A stretch of DNA of 64,000 nt from Aplectana chamaeleonis (lineage: Eukaryota > Nematoda > Chromadorea > Rhabditida > Cosmocercidae): the NCBI GenBank assembly GCA_029168955.1, contig JAPDOI010000711.1, positions 1 to 64,000 on the forward strand, given 5' to 3'. The translations under genes and the position numbers were made by a program. This document shows, piece by piece, positions 1 through 9,712 of this stretch; the stretch's first letter is position 1; each line of letters begins with the position of its first letter. The notes under the pieces are model-generated. The model did not search any database, was not told the origin of the DNA, and saw only the letters and a list, made by a program, of their open reading frames with translations.

Positions 1-659
1 GGAACATTTAGGAATTAGATGAGGAAGGTAAGTTAAGAAAGCACAAACGTAGCCAAACTCCGCCTCCAAGGAGCTGTCCTTGGGATGTGATAGGCAGTGC
101 TAGCCTGGGAATGTTTTGGTTGGGGATAAGTGGTAGAGGGAGAGAGAGTTTGGTTTCCTTGAACCATAATAACATCCGGATGATGAGTACGTGCGAAGAG
201 AGTGAGAGTTCAGACAATTTGGTGCAGAAGGCCGTTAAGATTTATATGTACAATAGAGAGGGGCAGGTTGGTGAATGAGAAATCCAGAGTTGCTGGGGGC
301 GGAGCACAGAACACAACGGAAGGATGAGTTGTGATGCCTCACAGAACTAAGGACTTCTGAACAGGAGAAGTGCACCTTGCCCTTTCCCTTTGGCATCCAA
401 AGCATTGGACGCTTGTTCCATTCCAGTTGACTTCCTCTTTGCTGCAGGTGGCACATTGATACTTCTGCACAGGTCCAGGATTCCTCTCTGACGCCAGCCC
501 TTTGTAGTAGAATCTTCCACCGTGAGAGCTGGGGCCAGCCAGCGAACTCTCCCCGCATGACGAAAACCCTCTCGGTGGAGGGAGTGATGTCGGTTTGCAA
601 CGAATGTGATGTTGTTTCCTCCACACTGCCACGGCACGAACGTACGACATCTCGGCAGC
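1..659 (-). mobile_element. NL-A non-LTR retrotransposon copy A1, 5' portion cut by window edge
   Basis: The 5' end lies at 659, where the complement reads GCTGCCGAGATG, the start shared by all complete NL-A copies. Reading down the minus strand, the ribozyme-like leader, remnants of the 2A/PHD region and the first part of the APE endonuclease (IRMLLWFKETKLS near 150) are visible. The frame is broken repeatedly; a one-base insertion turns the 2A motif into AGVREESW. The 3' end lies outside the window, so the target duplication cannot be checked. Bases 660-890 hold nothing recognisable. Confidence 0.85.
586..659 (-). ncRNA. HDV-like ribozyme fold, A1 copy
   Basis: Same fold as at 7941. P1 is kept. 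P2 here is GATGTCG with CGACATC, fully Watson-Crick where most copies have one G-U pair, which supports the helix. P4 is partly broken (GGAGG against CATTC) and J4/2 keeps GCAAA. Confidence 0.55.
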
Positions 660-890
660 AAGACACATAGGTTTGAACGTGTTTCCAGACATTGTGAATG
701 ATTCCGGGTAGGAAGCTAAGGTAAATATGTGGTGGAAAAGAAGCGTGGAGAAGATGAAGGGATCGGCTAAGTTCAAGAATACGGGACGTCTCGAAGAAAT
801 AAATGTGTTTTTAAATTAAAATGAGTTCGTAAATTCATTTCGCAAGTCCAAGAAGAACATGTTACTTCAGATGTATAGACTTCTGGTTCG

Positions 891-1309
891 AAAGAGCGTC
901 ATCTAATCTGGTTACGTTTCGAATTTCATTCTCCGAAACCCACTCATACACCAAACACACGACACGGGTTCGATCCCCCAAAGGGCTTAATTTTTGCAAG
1001 ACGTTCAGACCTCATATTTTTTGCAAATGAAGGGTCACAGAAAATAAGATATTTAGAGTCGAGAGTGGTAGATTTACCTATATACACCGATTCTTCTGTC
1101 TCTCTAAGATGGACGCTGAAAAGCCACTTGCCTGTGTGGCCCACACCTGTCGCAGGTGCGATCGCGCTGGAAGTCTACATTTTTGCAAGGTATGAGTCAG
1201 TAGAATACGATGATCGAGTCCAGCGTGGTCGATTTACCCTGTATACTCACTTCCACCGTCCAACATAGATGTTGAACACCGCTACAGTAAGGGGCCTCAC
1301 ACTTTTCTC
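891..1309 (+). repeat. Left arm of large foldback (TIR) element
   Basis: This 419-bp stretch starts AAAGAGCGTCATCTAATCTG and is the diverged inverted copy of 5770-6166. Both arms share blocks such as GTGGCCCACACCTGTCGC and GATCGAGTCCAGCGTGGTCG. No transposase is visible between the arms. The layout fits a foldback or long-TIR DNA transposon, or a non-autonomous derivative. Outer boundaries are judged from where similarity stops; no clear target duplication was found. Confidence 0.7.
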
Positions 1310-1479
1310 AGATGTGGTCCCGCCGGAAGTGGTCAATTTTGAAATTTAGGTGTGACGAGAGTATTATATTTGAGTCCAGCGTAGTCGATTAACCCTACAT
1401 ACAATCTTTTGCCGTCTCAGTGTAGCGCTGAAGACCGCTGCATATACTGCAGGAGAAGGTGAAAAAAATTACAAGTCAG

Positions 1480-1870
1480 CAAACCTAAAATAGGGTTTTA
1501 AAACAGCTACAACTTAAGTTGAAAATGAGCTATCTCGGGTTTGAGCAAAGCTAAGGAACTAGGCTTGTAACCCTACCAAATGAAATCTTAACCGATCCCA
1601 GAGGACGCTTTACAAAAAATTTTACTAGGTGTTGAAATTTGATGTTTTCAGCATAAATGTCCACACCTAGCCAGTGCATTTAGGTGTGGACATTTATGCT
1701 CAAAACATCAAATGTCCACACCTTGTAAATTTTTTTGTAAGGCGTCCTCTGAGAGCAAGTAAAGTTTCATTTGTTAGGGTTCCAAGCCTAGTTTCTCAGT
1801 TTTGCTCAAACCCGGGGTAACTCTTTTGGAAGTTAAGTTACAGGTGTTTTAAAACCCTATTTTAGGTTTG
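1480..1870. repeat. Palindromic MITE-like element (391 bp)
   Basis: Near-complete inverted repeat. It begins CAAACCTAAAATAGGG and ends CCCTATTTTAGGTTTG, and the centre repeats GTGTGGACATTTATGC in both orientations. There is no coding capacity. It sits between two diverged mirror-image blocks (about 1312-1450 and 1900-2052), so it probably inserted into an existing palindrome of the foldback element. Confidence 0.75.
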
Positions 1871-1939
1871 TGGACTTTGACGTTTTTTTACCTTGTTCAG
1901 TTCCTATGTAGCGCTCTTCGGCGTTACGCTGAGGCGGTA

Positions 1940-2176
1940 AAAGATTGCACCCAGGGTAAATCGACCACGCTGGACTCAAATATCCTACTCTCGTCACACC
2001 TAAATTTCGAAATTGACCACTTCCGGCGGGACCACACTGGAGAAAAGTGTTCAGTTGATAACCGAACACTTTTCTCCAGTGTGGTCCCGCCGGAAGTGGT
2101 CAATTTCGAAATTTAGGTGTGACGAGAGTAGGATATTTGAGTCCAGCGTGGTCGATTTACCCTGGGTGCAATCTTT
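1940..2176. repeat. Near-perfect 113-bp inverted repeat (hairpin)
   Basis: Arms 1940-2052 and 2064-2176 are essentially exact reverse complements around an 11-nt centre. The arms contain ACCACTTCCGGCGGGACCAC and its complement. A diverged third copy of the arm lies at about 1312-1445. It ends four bases before the 5' end of A2. It is part of the foldback element and non-coding. Confidence 0.85.
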
Positions 2177-2180
2177 GTGT

Positions 2181-2254
2181 GCTGCCGAGATATCGTACGT
2201 TCGTGCCGTGGCAGTGTGGAGGAAAGAAGACCACCTCCGTGCAAAACCGACGTC
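2181..2254 (+). ncRNA. HDV-like ribozyme fold, A2 copy
   Basis: P1, P3 and P4 match the copy at 7941. P2 carries a change (GATATCG) that breaks one pair, and J4/2 has one extra A. Probably inactive. Confidence 0.5.
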
Positions 2255-5200
2255 AATCCCCTCCGCAGGAGAAAGGGTTTTTGTCATGGGAGAGGTGCTG
2301 GCTGGCCGCTAGCTCTCCGAAGATCTTACTGCAAAGAGCCGGCGATCGAGAGGGAACCCAGGACCCGCGAAGAAGAAGTACCCATGTGCCTTACATGCCA
2401 AGACCCAGAGATGTCAATTGGTATGGAACCCAGCGTCCAATGTTTTTGGATGCGAAAGGTGGGTGCACTTCTCTTGTTCGGGTCTCAGCTCTGTGAGGCA
2501 CCACACAGATTCTTCCCTCCTTTCGTTGTATTGTGTGCCCGCCTCCATCAGTAACTCCAGAATTCTCTCATCTACCCAACCGCCCCCTCTCTATTGTACA
2601 TATCAATCTCCAACGGCCTTCGCGCCAAGCTTTCTGAATTATCTCTACTTTTTGCCCTGTACTCATCACCCGAGATGTTATCATGGTTCAGGAAACCAAA
2701 CTCTATACTCCCTCTGCTACCTCTCAGACATCCAAACATCCCGGAGCTATACTGCTTGCATCATACTCCTGGAGTTCAGCATCTCCAGGGGAGGCGGAGT
2801 TTCTACTTTTGTTCTGTCGTCTCTTCCCTCTCACATCATTCCAAACACTCCAGTGGATGGCACTCTCAGTACATCCCCCATCCATCTACCTCTAAAAACT
2901 CCACTTTCTCTTTTCCAATATATACATTTCCTCCTCCTACATCCCCTGTCCGCAACCTACAACCCTATCCCTCTACTCAAGCAGCCGTATGACCTGCTCT
3001 CTATCTCCCTCAATTGTCTTTGCGGGTGACTTCAATGCTCACACGTTCTACTCATCGCTTGACTCTGATGCTAGAGGAAATGACGTCAGAAGTTGATGGG
3101 CGGAGGAGTGCGATTCTGTGGTTATCCTTAACGATGACCAGCCCACTTCCGTCTCCCCTGCCTACGGCCGATCTTCCAGCCCAGACATCTCCCTTGTCTC
3201 TTCTAATCTCTCTAATGCCTGCTCTGGTCTACATCCGCTACAGCTACTTTCCAGTGATCACATTCCGGTCTTTTTCTTGTCACATCGTATCGATCTCTCT
3301 AACTCTGCTTGCTCCTATCACAGGTGTTCGTCATCGTTCTTATCTCAATTTGAGGGCCTTGCAGACTGGAGCCTGTTCCAGGAGTTTGCACTCCATAAGC
3401 GGCCGAATATCCGTGGAATGGCAATGTACGCCAGAGAGGAGCGCCCACTTCTCTGATGCCATCCGGAAGGCGATGAAAGCTGCACGATCCCCTGAAGGTC
3501 GTGTGTCAAGACACTTCTTTCCCAACTGTCACCAGGAGACGACACTGCAGAAGATAAGGACAAGGGACGCAAGAGAGAAGGCTGCTGATCATCTTGACCC
3601 AGACATTTGCCGAGGCTGGATAATGAGATCAGGATGGACCTTGATAGGCACAAGAAAGAATCTTAGAGGAAAAGTTCACTGAGAAGATGAACTTCAGGAG
3701 TGATGCTGCAGCAACGTGGAAGGCTTTGAAAAAGGATCTCCGGAAAGTTCACCTCCGCCAACAATTCCACGATTGAATTCGACGGCGGAGTCTTTAGAGT
3801 CAGGAAAGAGGCCGCAAATGCTCTTGGAAGCATTTTTTCATAACTAAAACAAAAAAGAGAGAAGCAGAATAGAATAACTGTTCCGGGAACTCTGTAAATT
3901 GCCACTTGTAAATGGCTGAAGATGATGCAGTCTACGCCCGCTCCAGGTCGAGAAGGTTATCAGCGAAATGAGTAACATCGAGAGGCAGTAGGGCCAGATG
4001 GCTTGAGCCCAGCAGTTCTAAAGAGACTGCCAAGTGAACTACTACCCCTGCTCTGCTGAGCGTCATTAATACATCGTTTCGGACCTGTACATTACCTCAA
4101 GATTTGGAAAGTAGCACGCGTCATCCCATTGCTCTAAGCCGGGTAAATCACCATCCACGGGCAAAGAAAGAGTTACAGGCCAATCAGTCCTTCTCTCACC
4201 TATTGCCAAAGTTGCGGAAAAATTGGCTGTGGAGGAGCTCTCCGAACACAATAGCAAACAAAAGCATCAACATGGTTTCCGTAAGCTACATTCCACCACT
4301 ACGGCCCTACTGCTGGAAATTGTGAGCTATGTTTACTGGACGGCTTCAATGCCATGAAACCTCAGCTAACCGTAGGTGTAGCCCTCTGACGATCTAACAG
4401 GAAGGCTTTTGACACTGTAAACTTTGGGCATTTTTGTCAGGAGAGCCTGTTAAGGTCTACCATTCCGCTCCTGGCAGAAGCGGTGAGATAACCGCATTCA
4501 CCAAAGGACGTCGGGCAACAAAGTGCTATTTCAAGGGCACGTCTCCAATAGCATCCCAATCGCCGCCGGCGTACCACAAGAGAGGAGTTTATCGCCTGCT
4601 CTTTTTAGTCTGTATATTGAAGATCTACCCGTTCCATCCCAAGACATCAAAGGTCGTTGCATATGCGGATGATATTACTATACTATGCCGGGATCGCGAC
4701 ATAAATGTAGCGTGCCGAGTAAGATCAATGACTACTTGATCGAGTTGAAATGTTTTCTCAAATAGCAAGATGCTTACGGTCTCTGCCGCTCAAATCATCC
4801 GTCACAGTCTTTTCCAATGCCTGTTCCTGCGGAACTGGTGCTCATCCGCATGGTGAAATGGGACGAAACTCGCCTGCCGGCCGCCCGATTCCCTAAGCTG
4901 CTCCGGACTCGTGTTGGACCCTTCGCCGAGGTTTCATAAGAACGCTGAGCAGAAGCAAGCTGCAGTGAAAACAAGACTTAACGTCCTACGTGCTCTCGGC
5001 GGAACGTCCTGGGGATGCAGTAAAGAAACGATCCTGACCACGTACAAGGCCATCGTACAGCCCGCCCTGGGTATGCTGCACCAGTCTGGCAGCATATCGT
5101 GTCGGATACATCCTGGTCCAAGCTGCAGCGCATCCAAAATGGAGCATTGCGAATCGCAACAGGCTGTTCTAAAAGCTCTCCAATAGAGCACCTACATGCC

Positions 5201-5734
5201 GAAGCTCGCATCCTGCCAGTTAAGGACCACTGCCAACTCCACGCACAACAGCTGTACATAAACATTCTGAAGCAGCCAAATCATCCGTCGCGAAGAGTAT
5301 TAGACCCCGTGAGAGAGAGGTATAAGAAAGCCGTTTGCTGATGCTCCCACGAAAATCAATATACAGAGATGGACTAACGCACAACAAGAACGCCTCCGTC
5401 TCTTACGTGCTGAGCATACCCAATTCGTCAAGGATCACTTATGCAAGACCGCCGTAAACCCATTCTCGGAGTCGTGCCGCCTGAGGTCAGCGAAACCGAG
5501 ATGGAACTCGGTAGGCGTGCCAGGTGCACCCTTGCCTCGTTGCGCTGCGGGCACTTCATGCTTATGTCTTATTTACATAAGATCGATAGCAGCAGACCTG
5601 ACGAGTGCCCGGATTGTGGTAATAAAGGGCATACTACTGCGCACCTTTTCAACTGCCCGATGAGACCGACATCGTTAACAACAGTAGATCTGTGGACGAA
5701 TCCGACGCTTGTGGCTCAGTTCCTCAGTCTATGA
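2183..5734 (+). pseudogene. A2 polyprotein remnant (2A-PHD-EN-RT-zinc finger)
   Basis: Recognisable pieces occur in order but in changing frames. There is a PHD fragment (WVHFSCSG near 2460) and the endonuclease (VFAGDF-type sequence near 3020, SSDHIPV near 3250). The linker is near 3480-3700, RT palm fragments (VVAYADDITILCRDRD) lie at about 4650-4700, and the thumb is near 4900-5200. The C-terminal piece 5441-5734 carries CPDCGNKGHTTAHLFNC. There are too many frameshifts for any product. Paralogue A11 shows what most of the lost frame looked like. Confidence 0.85.
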
Positions 5735-5769
5735 CAGGACCCTCTCTGTGGCTGCAGAAGAAGAAGAAG

Positions 5770-6166
5770 GAGAAAAGTGTGAGGCCTTATACTGTAGCGG
5801 TGTTCAGCATTTATGTTGAACGGTGAAAGTGAGTATATGAGATAAATCGACCACGCTGGACTCGATCATCGTATTCTACTGACTCATACCTTGCGAAAAT
5901 GTAGACTTCCAGCGCGATCGCACCTGCGACAGGTGTGGGCCACACAGGGAAGTGCCTTTCAGCGTCCATCTCAGAGACTGAAAATTTGTATATAGGGTAA
6001 ATCTACCACTCTCGACTCGAATATCTTATTTTCGTGACCCTTACTTCGCAAAAAATGTGAGAAAAAAATTAAGCACTTTGCGAGATCGAATCCGCGTAGT
6101 GTTTCGTGTATGAGGGGGTTCGGAGAATGAAATTCGAAACGTAACCAGATTAGATGACGCTCTTTT
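5770..6166 (-). repeat. Right arm of large foldback (TIR) element
   Basis: Inverted, diverged copy of 891-1309, ending GATGACGCTCTTTT. It follows directly on the tail of A2. Together the two arms bracket about 4.5 kb, of which A2 is 3.6 kb. Bases 6167-6762 hold no recognisable gene or repeat. Confidence 0.7.
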
Positions 6167-6762
6167 CAACTAGGGAGTGTTTTTGCCATGTCTGGTCTGG
6201 ATAATGTTGAAGCACCTATTTTCGTATCCAACCACTTATTAAAGCGTGTTTTCCATACATTTAAAGTGACCTGTTCTTCTCTGATTACATATTTATTCTT
6301 TAGTACATCTCGTCGTCTTCGCCTTTGCCAATAACTTTATTCATCGCGTCCTCTCTTTTCTTCCGCCCCATTCCGTAGCTTCCAATCTGTTCTTATTTGC
6401 AATTCAGTAAATACACAACTATCCAGGATACACGCCCAGAACCTATGTGCCTTATATTCAATCGTAGGAGAACCTTTACTATAGATTCAACATTTACGTT
6501 AATTTAATTACTACAAGGTTTCATGTTTATTGGACGCTATTACCGAATCATTCGCAAGAAAAATTTTCTAGACAGTGTACCTACTACCCACGGTCAGAAT
6601 GGTTCATATGGTCTCCCGGTGGAGCTCAGACCCCCCTCCCTCCACCATTGCGCAGCTCAGACCCCCCGGTGTGGATATCCATACCCCGCGCCGAACCCTG
6701 CCCCCACAACCATCAAATTTCTTCCACAAAATCCTAAATTTTTGCGATCCCCCCTGAGGCGT

Positions 6763-7504
6763 GATTCCATTCAATCCAATAGCTTTATCTGGCGACAAAG
6801 AAACATACTGAGTGTGTGTGAGAAGGTTTGAAAACGACAGCCTGGATATGCAGGCAAACAAAATAGTGGGAAAAGAAAATACTCGTACGAATGAAAGCAC
6901 CCTGAATTTAAAGCTCTAGCATAAAGCACGGCCATCGGCCCCTTGCAATGACCTGAGATTGAAATGGGTCAGCCTGCATTTGAAAATCGGAAAATGCGTG
7001 GCCTCAACGATCTCTGAAGGTAATTTGTCCCAAATTGGGATGGCTCTGAATGTAAAGGAAAGCAGCACGTTGAACTTCGATGTAAATCTACGTGCGAGCT
7101 GAAAAGCGTGCTGGCGGCAGCGAATACAGCGGCTTTTGAACACTCTCAAATAGGATGTCGCAAAGACCGTTGACGATTTTATAACATAGGTTTAAATCGA
7201 ACTCAGTTCTCCGATATCGTAGGGTTACGATCTCCAACATTTCAAGCCTAGTCGTACAATCTGGTACTTCTCACGTAGGAAACACTTTGACAAAAAGCGT
7301 TTTGAGTACCGCCTTTGCACGTTTTTAATGTCTTCATTATCCTCGACAGAAGATGGTGACCAGACCTGCGTGCAGTATTCTAATAGCGGCCGGCAGTAGA
7401 GAATGTATGCTTTCCTATAATGTTCGAGACGGATGTTGCAGAGATCTCAAGATGCAATCTGCCACACGAGAAGCGTTCTTAGAGAATTCCTTGGAAAGGG
7501 ATTC
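6763..7504 (-). mobile_element. CR1-like non-LTR element C1, 3' half (split by gypsy insertion)
   Basis: Minus-strand 3' part of a CR1-like retrotransposon whose upstream part lies at 27182-27640 beyond the gypsy element. Joining the two at the ATTC duplication keeps one reading frame running through the junction. The 3' end near 6763-6800 resembles that of C2: TATGTTTCTTT, then an ATAAAG box, then GAAT-like bases. Several frameshifts are present. Confidence 0.75.
6916..7149 (-). pseudogene. CR1-like pol C-terminus
   Basis: The 77-residue open stretch contains FRAIPIWDKLPSEIVEA and FNLRSLQG, the typical end of CR1/L2-type reverse transcriptase proteins (family knowledge: W-x-L-P and a final short L-rich segment). 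The same signature recurs in C2 at 38899-39168. The upstream frame is broken between 7150 and 7504. Confidence 0.75.
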
Positions 7505-7868
7505 TGTGGTGTCGTGACCGTGACCATGATCTCGACGATCATCCGCCGGTGAAGTACCGCCGACAGATGTGATCTGGCGGGAGAAAGGGGGCGTGGCTTT
7601 TTAGTGGTCAGCGAAAGGAAGTGAACGCAAATCAATCTACCTCCAGCCCCTCGTCATCACGCCTGGCGGCTAACAGCCATTCACTCATTTTTATCACATT
7701 TGCCTAGGATAGTTGTTGTTTGAGCATTTATGCTCAATTCTCATGTTGTCAATTTTTATCTGATTTAGGTCTAATAAATTCTTTACAACTATAACGTTTT
7801 GAGCAGAACATAGCCGTGAGTCGGCCTCGTACTTTTCCCTCATCAACTTGATTGTTGGCCCGGTCACA
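7505..7868 (+). repeat. Gypsy 5' LTR
   Basis: 364 bp, TGTGGTGTCGTGACC to GGCCCGGTCACA. It contains an AATAAA box near 7769 and a hairpin-like GAGCATTTATGCTC near 7720. Nearly identical to the LTRs at 14887 and 26818. Confidence 0.92.
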
Positions 7869-7886
7869 TGGGGGCCGAACCGGTCG
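7869..7886 (+). other. Candidate primer binding site
   Basis: TGGGGGCCGAACCGG directly follows the LTR. TGG complements the CCA end of a tRNA. The remainder would pair with a tRNA whose acceptor strand starts GGCCGAA, possibly tRNA-Pro; the tRNA identity is inferred from memory and unverified. Confidence 0.6.
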
Positions 7887-7940
7887 AGTGAATTGTACGA
7901 GCAAGATTCGCTTCGGCTGCCGCGAGCAAGATTCGATTCG

Positions 7941-8013
7941 GCTGCCGAGATGTCGTACGTTCGTGCCGTGGCAGTGTGGAGGAAAGAAGATCACCTCCGT
8001 GCAAACCGACGTC
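7941..8013 (+). ncRNA. HDV-like self-cleaving ribozyme fold at NL-A 5' end
   Basis: Numbering from 7941 as 1: P1 pairs 1-6 (GCTGCC) with 30-35 (GGCAGT). P2 pairs 9-15 (GATGTCG) with 67-73 (CGACGTC). P3 pairs 17-19 (ACG) with 27-29 (CGT). L3 is TTCGTGC, and a possible P1.1 pairs 25-26 with 36-37. P4 pairs 38-42 (GGAGG) with 54-58 (CCTCC). J4/2 holds C62 followed by AAA, the position of the catalytic cytosine in HDV-type ribozymes. Cleavage would fall just before base 1, exactly where all copies start. HDV-like ribozymes at 5' ends are known from R2 and trypanosome L1Tc elements; activity here is an inference. Confidence 0.75.
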
Positions 8014-8075
8014 AATCCCTCCGCGGAGAGGGTTTTTGTCATGGGAGAGGTGCTGGCTGGCTGCAGCTCTCCTGA
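7950..8075 (+). CDS. Short upstream ORF in NL-A leader (41 codons)
   Basis: The first ATG of the element lies inside the ribozyme P2 strand and opens a 41-residue frame (MSYVRAVAVWRKED...) that stops at TGA, 33 bases before the NPGP codons. Similar frames are visible in several copies (for example 18519 region, 28877-29098 and 56108-56395). It may be a real uORF or only a by-product of conserved structure; no domain is recognised. Confidence 0.35.
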   Translation: MSYVRAVAVWRKEDHLRANRRQSLRGEGFCHGRGAGWLQLS

Positions 8076-8833
8076 GGATTCTTCTACAAATGGCCGGCGT
8101 CGAAAGGAATCCAGGACCCGCGAAGAAGAAGAAGTACCCATGTGCCACATGCGGCAGAGATGTCAATTGGTATGGAACCAGCGTCCAATGTTTTGGATGC
8201 GAAAGGTGGGTGCACTTCTCTTGTTCGGGTCTCAGTTCTGTGAGGCACCACGATTCTTCCTTTCGTTGTATTGTGTGCTCCGCCTCCAGTAACTCAAATT
8301 CCTCATCTACCAACCGCCCCCTATCTATTGTACACATCAATCTAAACGGCCTTCGGACCAAGCTTTCTGAATTATCTCTCTTCGCCCGTACTCATCACCC
8401 GGATGTTATTATGGTTCAGGAAACCAAACTCTCTCCCTCTGCTACCTCTCGACATCCAAACATCCCGGGCTATACTGCATATCATACTCCCAGGTCATCT
8501 CAAGGAGGCGGAGTCTCTACTTTGTTCTGCCCTCTCTTCCCTCTCACATTATTCCAAACACTCCAGTGGATGGCACTCTCGAGTACATCCCCATCCATCT
8601 ACCTCTTAAAAACACCACTTTCTCTTTTTAATATATATATCCCTCCTTCTTCCTCTTGTCCCTCAACATACAATCCTATCCCCTTCTCAAGCAGCTGTAT
8701 GACTGCTCTCTTTCTCCCTCAATTGTCTTTGCGGGTGACTTCAATGCGCACACGTTCTGCTCGTCGCTTGATTCTGATGCTAGAGGAGGTGACGTCGAAG
8801 AATGGGCGGAGGAGTGCGATCTGGTTATCTTAA
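7976..8833 (+). pseudogene. A3 N-terminal part: 2A-like, PHD finger, APE endonuclease start
   Basis: 285-residue open frame. GVERNPGP at residues 41-48 is a 2A-like ribosome-skipping motif with G in place of the usual D. A C4HC3 PHD-type finger spans residues 56-101 (CATC, CFGC, H80, C83, CIVC). The endonuclease follows with VHINLNGL and VQETKLS (catalytic E). No in-frame ATG occurs before the codon just ahead of the 2A motif (8090); the frame is open back to the 5' end of the element. A frameshift near 8690 ends it; the endonuclease continues in another frame ([21 protein letters not shown], 8656-8913). Confidence 0.85.
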
Positions 8834-9712
8834 ACGATGGCCAGCCCACTCGTCTCCTGCCAACGGCCGATCATCTAGCCCAGACATCTCCTCGTCTCTT
8901 CCAATCTCTCTAATGCCTGCTCTTGGTCGACATCCACAACTCTTTCCAGCGATCACATCCCTGTCTTTGTCGATATTGATCTCTCTAACTCTCTTGCTCC
9001 CTATACAGGTGTTCGTCATCGTTCTTATCTTAATTTAGGCCTTGCAGACTGGAGCCTGTTCAGGAGGTTGCGCTCCGCCAAGCGGCTGATTATCCGTGGA
9101 ATGGCGATGTACACCAGAAGGAGCGCCACCTATCTGATGCCATCTTGAAGGCTATGAAAGCTGCGATCCCTGAAGGCCGCGTTAAGACCTTCTTCCCCAA
9201 TGTCACCAGGGAAACACTGCAGAAGATAAGGACAAGGGACGCAAAGAGAGCCGCAAATCATCTTGACCCAGACATCGCTGCGCTGGATGATGAGATCAGG
9301 AACGACCTTGACAGGCACAAGAAGGAAACTTGGGAAAAGTTCACTGAGAAGATGAACTTCAGAAATGATGCAGCAGCAACGTGGAAGGCCTTGAAAAGGA
9401 TCTCCGGAAAGTTCACCTCCGCCGACAATTCCACGATTGAGTTTGAAGATGGAGTCTTCAAATCAGGGAAGGAGGCCGCAAATGCTCTTGGGAAGCATTT
9501 TTTCATCACTAGAACCAAAAGAGAAACAGAACAGAATAACTGTTCGGGAACTCTGTAAGTCGCCTCTCATGGATGTAGATGATGCAGTCACGCCTGCACA
9601 GGTCGAGAAGGCGATAAAGGAGATGAGCAACTCGAAGGCATCAGGGCCAGACGGTTTGAGCCCTGCAGTCATGAAGAGACTGCCCAGTGAACTACTGCCC
9701 TTTATTTGCTGA
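8656..9712 (+). pseudogene. A3 endonuclease C-part and linker, frameshifted
   Basis: 8656-8913 carries GDFNAHTF, the D and N of the APE active site. The SDH block follows near 8950 in a shifted frame. 9145-9558 is the conserved basic linker (KAAIPEGRVKTFFPNVTRE). 9437-9712 begins the RT (NSKASGPDGLSPAVMKRLP). The breaks are single-base changes relative to A5, for example an extra T near 9710. Confidence 0.8.

Larger units (their letters stand above)
2181..5770 (+). mobile_element. NL-A copy A2, full length but heavily frameshifted
   Basis: Starts GCTGCCGAGATATCG and ends with the conserved short 3' UTR and a (GAA)n tail. It inserted inside the foldback element between 2180 and 5770. No target duplication is visible, and some flanking foldback sequence seems lost. 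It closely resembles A11 but carries many single-base insertions and deletions, which lengthen it to about 3.59 kb. Confidence 0.9.

Noticed and set aside
1857..2496. Short open frames over the palindromes
   Set aside because: They appear on both strands as mirror translations of inverted repeats and carry no motif.
2181..5770. RNase H domain in NL-A elements
   Set aside because: Between the RT thumb and the C-terminal finger no DEDD-type motif is readable in any copy; the segment is the conserved SWxKxQRxQN region.
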